Below are positions 38,787 through 42,790 of a stretch of DNA of 42,790 nt, piece after piece (position 1 is the stretch's first letter; the number at the start of each line of letters is the position of its first letter). This stretch comes from Rathayibacter sp. SD072 (GTDB taxonomy: Bacteria > Actinomycetota > Actinomycetes > Actinomycetales > Microbacteriaceae): assembly GCF_017355185.1 (NCBI RefSeq), contig NZ_JADILJ010000030.1, positions 1 to 42,790 of the forward strand. The letters are read 5' to 3'. The notes beneath the pieces were generated by a model. It made no database searches, was not told the origin of the DNA, and was given only the letters and a program-made list of their open reading frames with translations. The position numbers were made by a program, and so were the translations under genes.

Positions 38787-40436
38787 GCGCCGCAGCACCC
38801 GCTTCAGCAGCGGCACCGGCTCCCGCTCGGTCGGCTCCTCCACCTCGAGCCCGTAGAAGCGGCCGATGTCGCCGACGAACGCGGCCCGCCGGGCCCTGTC
38901 GTAGGCCCGCAGCTCGCGGCGGAACGCGATCACCGTGGCGACGCACATCAGGATCATCACCACGCTGAACGGCAGGGCCGAGAGGATCGCCGCCGTCTGA
39001 AGGGCGTCGAGACCTCCCGCGATCAGCAGCGCGATCGCGAGCAGCGCCGTCGCGAGGGCGAAGAACACGCGGATCGGGTTCTTCGGCTCCACGGAGCCGC
39101 CGGTCGCGATCATCGCCATGACCAGGGCGCCGGAGTCGGCCGAGGTGACGAAGAAGACTCCGATCAGGAGGATCGCGCCCAACGTGACGACGGCGCCGCC
39201 GGGCAGATCCGCGAGCATCTGGAACAGTGCGAGGTCGGAGTCGACGGCACCGCCCGCGCCGACCAGTCCGCCTGCGCCGTACAGCTCGCGGTGGAGGGCC
39301 GTGCCGCCGAGCACGCTGAACCACAGGAACGTCATGATCGTCGGCACGAGCAGCACACCGGCGACGAACTCCCGGACGGTGCGGCCCTTCGAGACGCGGG
39401 CGATGAAGATGCCGACGAACGGCGCCCACGACATCCACCAGCCCCAGTAGAACGTCGTCCACGAGGCCTGCCACTGCTCGCCGCTCTCGCCGGCGAACGC
39501 GCTCACGGTGAAGGAGAGGCCGAGGAGGTTCTGCAGGTAGTTGCCGAGCGACTGCACGAACTCGCGCAGGAGGAACTGCGTCGGCCCCGCGAACAGGACG
39601 AACAGCAGCAGCGCGCCGGCCAGGATCAGGTTGCCGGACGAGAGCCACTTCATGCCCTTGCCCACGCCGGACACGAGCGAGAGGATCGTGAGCCCGGTGA
39701 CCACGGCGATGACGACGAGCTGCACAGTGAGCGAGGACTCGACGACGCCGGAGGCCTCGAGCCCGGCCGAGATCTGCGTGACTCCGAGGCCCAGCGAGGT
39801 AGCGACTCCGAACATCGTGCCGATCAGGGCGACGACGTCGATCGCGTTGCCCCAGCCGCCGCGCACCCGTCTCCCGAGCAACGGCTCGAGGGCCCAGCGG
39901 ATCGACACGGGGCGGCCCCGCCGGTGGATCGCGTACGCGAGAGCGAGGCCGACGACCACGTAGATCGCCCACGCGTGCACGCCCCAGTGCAGGAACGTCT
40001 GCGACAGCGCGCTCTGCGCGAGCTGCTGCTCGGTGCCCGTCACTCCGGGACGCGGATTCGCGAAATGGTTGAGCGGCTCGGCGACGCCGTAGAACACCAG
40101 ACCGATGCCCATACCGGCGGCGAACAGGAGGGCGATCCAGGCGGCCATCGAGAACTCGGGCTCGTCGTCATCCTTGCCGAGCTTGATGTCGCCGAAGCGG
40201 CTGACCCCCATCCAGATCGCGAACGCCACGAACGCGGCGGCGATCAGCACGTAGTACCAGCTGAAGGTGTTGACCACGGTCGTCTGGAGGGAGGCGAACA
40301 CCTCGGTCGCCGTGCCCGGCGCGAGGAGTGCGAAGGCGACGATCGCGAGGATCAGGATCGCGGCGGGCCAGAAGACCCACGGGGCGAGCCTCTGGGTGGG
40401 GCGCGCGGAGTCGGTCGCGACCGCTGTCTCGGTCAT
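38778..40436 (-). CDS. BCCT-family osmolyte transporter
   Basis: 552 residues, 12 TM helices, start ATG 40436 with AGAGGG upstream. The Trp-rich signature segment SWTTFYWGWWMSWAPFVG and following IARVSKGRTVREF are diagnostic of BCCT transporters (betaine, choline, carnitine). The GMGIGLVFYGVAEPLNHF helix 3 motif also fits: the Gly-x-Gly-x-Gly start of the Na+-coupled BetP group is present as GMGIG. A cytoplasmic C-terminal tail (RRELRAYDRARRAAF and charged end) resembles BetP osmosensing tails but is short. Likely Na+-coupled uptake of compatible solutes. Confidence 0.95.
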   Translation of the reverse strand: MTETAVATDSARPTQRLAPWVFWPAAILILAIVAFALLAPGTATEVFASLQTTVVNTFSWYYVLIAAAFVAFAIWMGVSRFGDIKLGKDDDEPEFSMAAWIALLFAAGMGIGLVFYGVAEPLNHFANPRPGVTGTEQQLAQSALSQTFLHWGVHAWAIYVVVGLALAYAIHRRGRPVSIRWALEPLLGRRVRGGWGNAIDVVALIGTMFGVATSLGLGVTQISAGLEASGVVESSLTVQLVVIAVVTGLTILSLVSGVGKGMKWLSSGNLILAGALLLFVLFAGPTQFLLREFVQSLGNYLQNLLGLSFTVSAFAGESGEQWQASWTTFYWGWWMSWAPFVGIFIARVSKGRTVREFVAGVLLVPTIMTFLWFSVLGGTALHRELYGAGGLVGAGGAVDSDLALFQMLADLPGGAVVTLGAILLIGVFFVTSADSGALVMAMIATGGSVEPKNPIRVFFALATALLAIALLIAGGLDALQTAAILSALPFSVVMILMCVATVIAFRRELRAYDRARRAAFVGDIGRFYGLEVEEPTEREPVPLLKRVLRRGH

Positions 40437-40492
40437 GGTGGAACCCTCTCGTCGAAACGGACAAGGGTACACGGCCTGCTCCGGAGCCCGCC

Positions 40493-40498
40493 TAGGCT
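40493..40498 (+). promoter_or_regulatory. -10 element TAGGCT, leaderless
   Basis: TAGGCT, 6 nt, then GTG 40505. Identical geometry to 224, 6281 and 29449. Confidence 0.55.
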
Positions 40499-40504
40499 CG
40501 GTCC

Positions 40505-40861
40505 GTGACCCCCACCGCTCCCGCGCCGCGGCGCCGCAACCTGCCCGGCCTGATCGCGTTCGTCCTGGCGGTGATCCTGACGATCAGCCAGATCGTCCAG
40601 GTCTGCCTCACGACGATCGTGCCGGTGCTCGCCTACCGCGGCGGGCTCGACGCCACCGAGATCGGAGCCGTCTTCATCGTCATCGGGATCGCCCAGCTGA
40701 TCCTCGCCGCGCTGACCACGATCCTGGGCGTCGCGGGCGTCGCGCGCCGCGGAGTCCCGAAGACGCTGGCCGCGATCGCCCTGGGCGCCGGCGCGAACGG
40801 AGTGATCGTGCAGCTGTCCGCGCTGATCCTGCCTCCGCTGATCGGCGTCGGCCTGTCCTGA
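40505..40861 (+). CDS. Small membrane protein, unknown
   Basis: 118 residues from a leaderless GTG. Three TM segments (LIAFVLAVILTISQIVQV, IGAVFIVIGIAQLILAALTT, LAAIALGAGANGVIVQLSAL) after a Pro/Arg-rich N-terminus. No conserved functional motif identified; the pattern resembles small DUF-type membrane proteins of actinobacteria. Convergent with the LamG gene. Confidence 0.7.
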   Translation: MTPTAPAPRRRNLPGLIAFVLAVILTISQIVQVCLTTIVPVLAYRGGLDATEIGAVFIVIGIAQLILAALTTILGVAGVARRGVPKTLAAIALGAGANGVIVQLSALILPPLIGVGLS

Positions 40862-40865
40862 TCCC

Positions 40866-40885
40866 GCGCCGGACGACCCCGGCGC
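40866..40885. terminator. Hairpin between convergent genes
   Basis: GCGCCGG (40866-40872) and CCGGCGC (40879-40885) with a 6-nt loop, between the membrane-protein and LamG stops. Confidence 0.5.
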
Positions 40886-40904
40886 CGACCGTGCTCGCCC
40901 GACT

Positions 40905-41804
40905 CTAGGTCGCGCGTCCGGCGGCGTAGTGGTTCTGGACCTGGGTCTGGGTGAGCGCGGTGGAGTACACGGCGGCGTAGCGGAGGCTGCCGCTGAAGTA
41001 CGCCGGGCCGACGTTGGGCCAGGAGCCGCCGAGGGTGTCGTAGCCGATCCGCCAGTAGCCGGTCGTGTTCTCGGGGCTTCGGTAGGCGGTGTTGGAGGCG
41101 ACCCGCTGTCCGTCGAGGTAGAGGGTCATGCCGGTGGTCGGCGAGAGGGTCGAGACGACGTGGTGCCAGTTGCCGTCGTTCACGGCGGTCGGGCTCGTCA
41201 GGGCTTCGACGCCGAGGTTGTAGATGCCGAAGACGAGCTTCCCGTCGCGCCCGATGTAGGTGTGGCGGTCGTACTGGCCGCCGCCTGCGGAGGCGCCGGC
41301 GCCGAAGGAGAAGAGCTTGCCGCCGGCGACGGTGGTCTTGAACCAGATCTCTGTGCTGAAGGTCGTGGGGTTCTTCAGCTCGAGCGTGTTGGTGAGGTGG
41401 TTCGTCGTGCCGTTCAGCAGCCAGGATCCGCCCGTGTCGCGGGGGCACGCCTTCGGTGTCGTGGACGAGCTCGTCATCACGCCCTGGTAGGTGCCGGGGT
41501 ACCCGCCCGAGTCGGTGTCGGCGGCGGTGCGCGAGTTGGAGGCCTGCGCGAGTGTGTACGAGAAGAGCGCGGCGGTCCTGTCGGCGGCGTAGGCCGCGTC
41601 GCAGGTGAAGAAAGCGGCGGCGCTGCCGACGGTGTTGTTCGAGTTCGTGATGGCGGCGGTGTAGGCGCCCGAGGTCGCGGGCGTCAGCAGCAGTCCTCCG
41701 GCGAGGGCGGCCACGGCGACGGCCGCGAGGGCCTTCCGCGGCTGCGCGAGGGCGGAGCGGAGGCGCGCGAGGAGCGGGACCCGGACGACGCGGTGCCGGC
41801 TCAT
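40905..41804 (-). CDS. Secreted LamG/concanavalin-like protein of the SipW-processed type
   Basis: 299 residues. Signal ~24-47 (LAAVAVAALAGGLLL, TPATSGAYTAAITNS), a TasA/camelysin-like cleavage region (GAYTA-ITNS) seen in substrates of SipW peptidases. Residues ~60-90 pass FFTCDAAYAADRTAALF, then a LamG jelly roll ~110-299 with SFGAGASAGGGQYDRH, HHVVSTLSPTTGMTLYLDG and the closing YAAVYSTALTQTQVQNHY. Its ATG overlaps the signal-peptidase stop by 4 bp. Probably a surface-exposed carbohydrate-binding or fibre protein. Confidence 0.85.
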   Translation of the reverse strand: MSRHRVVRVPLLARLRSALAQPRKALAAVAVAALAGGLLLTPATSGAYTAAITNSNNTVGSAAAFFTCDAAYAADRTAALFSYTLAQASNSRTAADTDSGGYPGTYQGVMTSSSTTPKACPRDTGGSWLLNGTTNHLTNTLELKNPTTFSTEIWFKTTVAGGKLFSFGAGASAGGGQYDRHTYIGRDGKLVFGIYNLGVEALTSPTAVNDGNWHHVVSTLSPTTGMTLYLDGQRVASNTAYRSPENTTGYWRIGYDTLGGSWPNVGPAYFSGSLRYAAVYSTALTQTQVQNHYAAGRAT

Positions 41805-42718
41805 CGGGTCGCCTCCTCCGCGGCGGCGCGGCGGCCGTGCTCACCGGTGTGCTCGGTCGCGGCGGGCAGGCCGATCGCGAACGTGTAGATCAGGGGCAGG
41901 GCGCACAGCAGCGCGAACACGATCCAGCCCCAGACGGGCAGGTGCAGAGCGGAGGAGACGCTGTACCAGTCCTGCTCGTTCGCGGGGACCTTCAGCCGCC
42001 CGACCTCGCCCGAGACCAGGTCCGCCGGAGCGGCGCCCTCGGCGCTGACGCGGATGGGCAGCAGCCCTGTCGACACCAGCACGGCGTCGGTGAACCCGTT
42101 CGTGACCGTGGCCTCGAGCACCACCAGGCCGACGAAGGGGCGCAGGAGGAAGACGGTGATCGAGGCGACCAGCGAGAGGCCCAGGATCCGCATCGCCGCG
42201 CGGTGGGTGGGCGAGGGCAGCAGACGGGTGAGCAGCTGCACCAGGACGGCGCCTGCGAGCAGGAGGGGGAGCGCCTTGGCGAGCCAGCCGACGCCGGGGA
42301 GCGACGTGGTGACGACTCCGATCAGCTGGTCCTGGCCGGTGGCCCACGGGTCGACGGCTCCGTTGATGTCGCCCTGGGTCACGAGGGTGCCCTCGGGGGC
42401 GATCTCGACCACGCGGTGCGTGTAGGTCTCGTCGGGCGTGGTGGAGGGGTGGAAGCTGACGACGTCGCCGACGCGGACGTCCTGGATCGCGGTGGGAGTG
42501 GTGAGGACGAGCGTGCCGACCGGGGCGAAGGTGCCCATCGACGGGGTCTGCACGATGAACCAGCGGCCGCCGGAGGCCTGGAAGAGGAGGCCGAGGGCGA
42601 CGACGCCGAGGAGGAGGACGGAGGCGGTCCAGACCAGCGCGGTCCGCAGGCGCCGGGGGGAGCGCGGTGCGGCGGTGGCGGCGGGAGCGGCGGCGGCGGG
42701 GGTGTCCGTGAGCGTCAT
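41801..42718 (-). CDS. SipW-like (S26B) signal peptidase
   Basis: 305 residues. TM1 ~29-46, catalytic Ser60 (VQTPSMGTF) and His101 (YTHRVVEI), the Ser-His dyad of archaeal/ER-type and SipW peptidases instead of Ser-Lys. GDVVSFHP and QGDINGAVDPW complete boxes C-E. After ~150 the protein continues through further TM helices (LLLAGAVLVQLLTRLL, ILGLSLVASITVFLLRPF, GWIVFALLCALPLIYTFAI), longer than minimal SipW (~190). A dedicated substrate follows in the coupled LamG gene. Confidence 0.9.
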   Translation of the reverse strand: MTLTDTPAAAAPAATAAPRSPRRLRTALVWTASVLLLGVVALGLLFQASGGRWFIVQTPSMGTFAPVGTLVLTTPTAIQDVRVGDVVSFHPSTTPDETYTHRVVEIAPEGTLVTQGDINGAVDPWATGQDQLIGVVTTSLPGVGWLAKALPLLLAGAVLVQLLTRLLPSPTHRAAMRILGLSLVASITVFLLRPFVGLVVLEATVTNGFTDAVLVSTGLLPIRVSAEGAAPADLVSGEVGRLKVPANEQDWYSVSSALHLPVWGWIVFALLCALPLIYTFAIGLPAATEHTGEHGRRAAAEEATR

Positions 42719-42744
42719 GTCCTCCGCCTCCTCGACGGTGTCGA

Positions 42745-42775
42745 GAGCGGGGCCGCCTCGGGTGCGGCCCCGCTC
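42745..42775 (-). terminator. Hairpin, 12-bp perfect stem
   Basis: GAGCGGGGCCGC (42745-42756) pairs with 42764-42775 around a 7-nt loop, upstream of the signal-peptidase gene. It probably ends a minus-strand gene lying beyond the window edge. Confidence 0.75.
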
Positions 42776-42790
42776 ATCGGGTGGTGCGGT

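Noticed and set aside
1-42790. tRNA, rRNA, riboswitch, insertion sequence or prophage genes
   Set aside because: None recognised by eye on either strand; short or divergent RNAs cannot be excluded without a covariance search.

Overview
High-GC (roughly 70%) actinobacterial chromosome. Small DUF7882-type proteins, TAnnnT-N6-start leaderless promoters, an LAxTG wall anchor and Tat-like 'WSVP' signal peptides together point to Microbacteriaceae (a Rathayibacter/Curtobacterium-like genus). That assignment is inference, not a database result. I saw no rRNA, tRNA, CRISPR array, intact insertion sequence or phage module.

Layout. 1-3044: an edge fragment of an HxlR-like regulator; a MaoC-fold hydratase; a tightly coupled VOC / HxlR / HhH-methyltransferase operon with a palindromic operator; a lipoprotein. 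3041-4921: secreted gamma-glutamyltransferase. 5104-8642: clustered small unknown proteins, with two paralogs of one ~120-residue family, three DUF7882-type copies, a frameshifted membrane protein and a decayed AraC regulator. 8719-11874: a small unknown, a catalase-fold-like protein and a secreted subtilase. 12006-14755: DapA-like aldolase, ECF sigma factor, sortase-anchored protein. 14886-19712: intact AraC regulator, a small unknown, DUF4394 protein, second VOC protein and a membrane PP2C/SpoIIE phosphatase. 19856-22536: truncated DUF4436 gene, decayed DNA, an HprK-like kinase fused to a PqqD domain, and its secreted partner.

23287-28792 is an arsenic-resistance island of two back-to-back transcription units: MIP channel, CoA-disulfide-reductase-like flavoprotein and ArsC on one strand; an ArsR-ArsC fusion divergent to them; then an ArsR repressor divergent to a flavoprotein monooxygenase-like gene and an ArsN-type acetyltransferase. 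No Acr3 or ArsB pump is present, so As(III) export probably relies on the MIP channel.

28893-42718: small membrane proteins, dienelactone hydrolase, a MacB-like ABC exporter pair, a Tat-type secreted protein, an APC amino-acid permease, an OmpR-type two-component system, a Gfo/Idh oxidoreductase flanked by two unrelated tandem-repeat arrays, a BCCT osmolyte transporter, a small membrane protein, and a LamG secreted protein coupled to its SipW-like signal peptidase.

Recurring themes are 4-bp ATGA/GTGA overlaps (translational coupling), leaderless starts, and local decay or duplication at gene borders.
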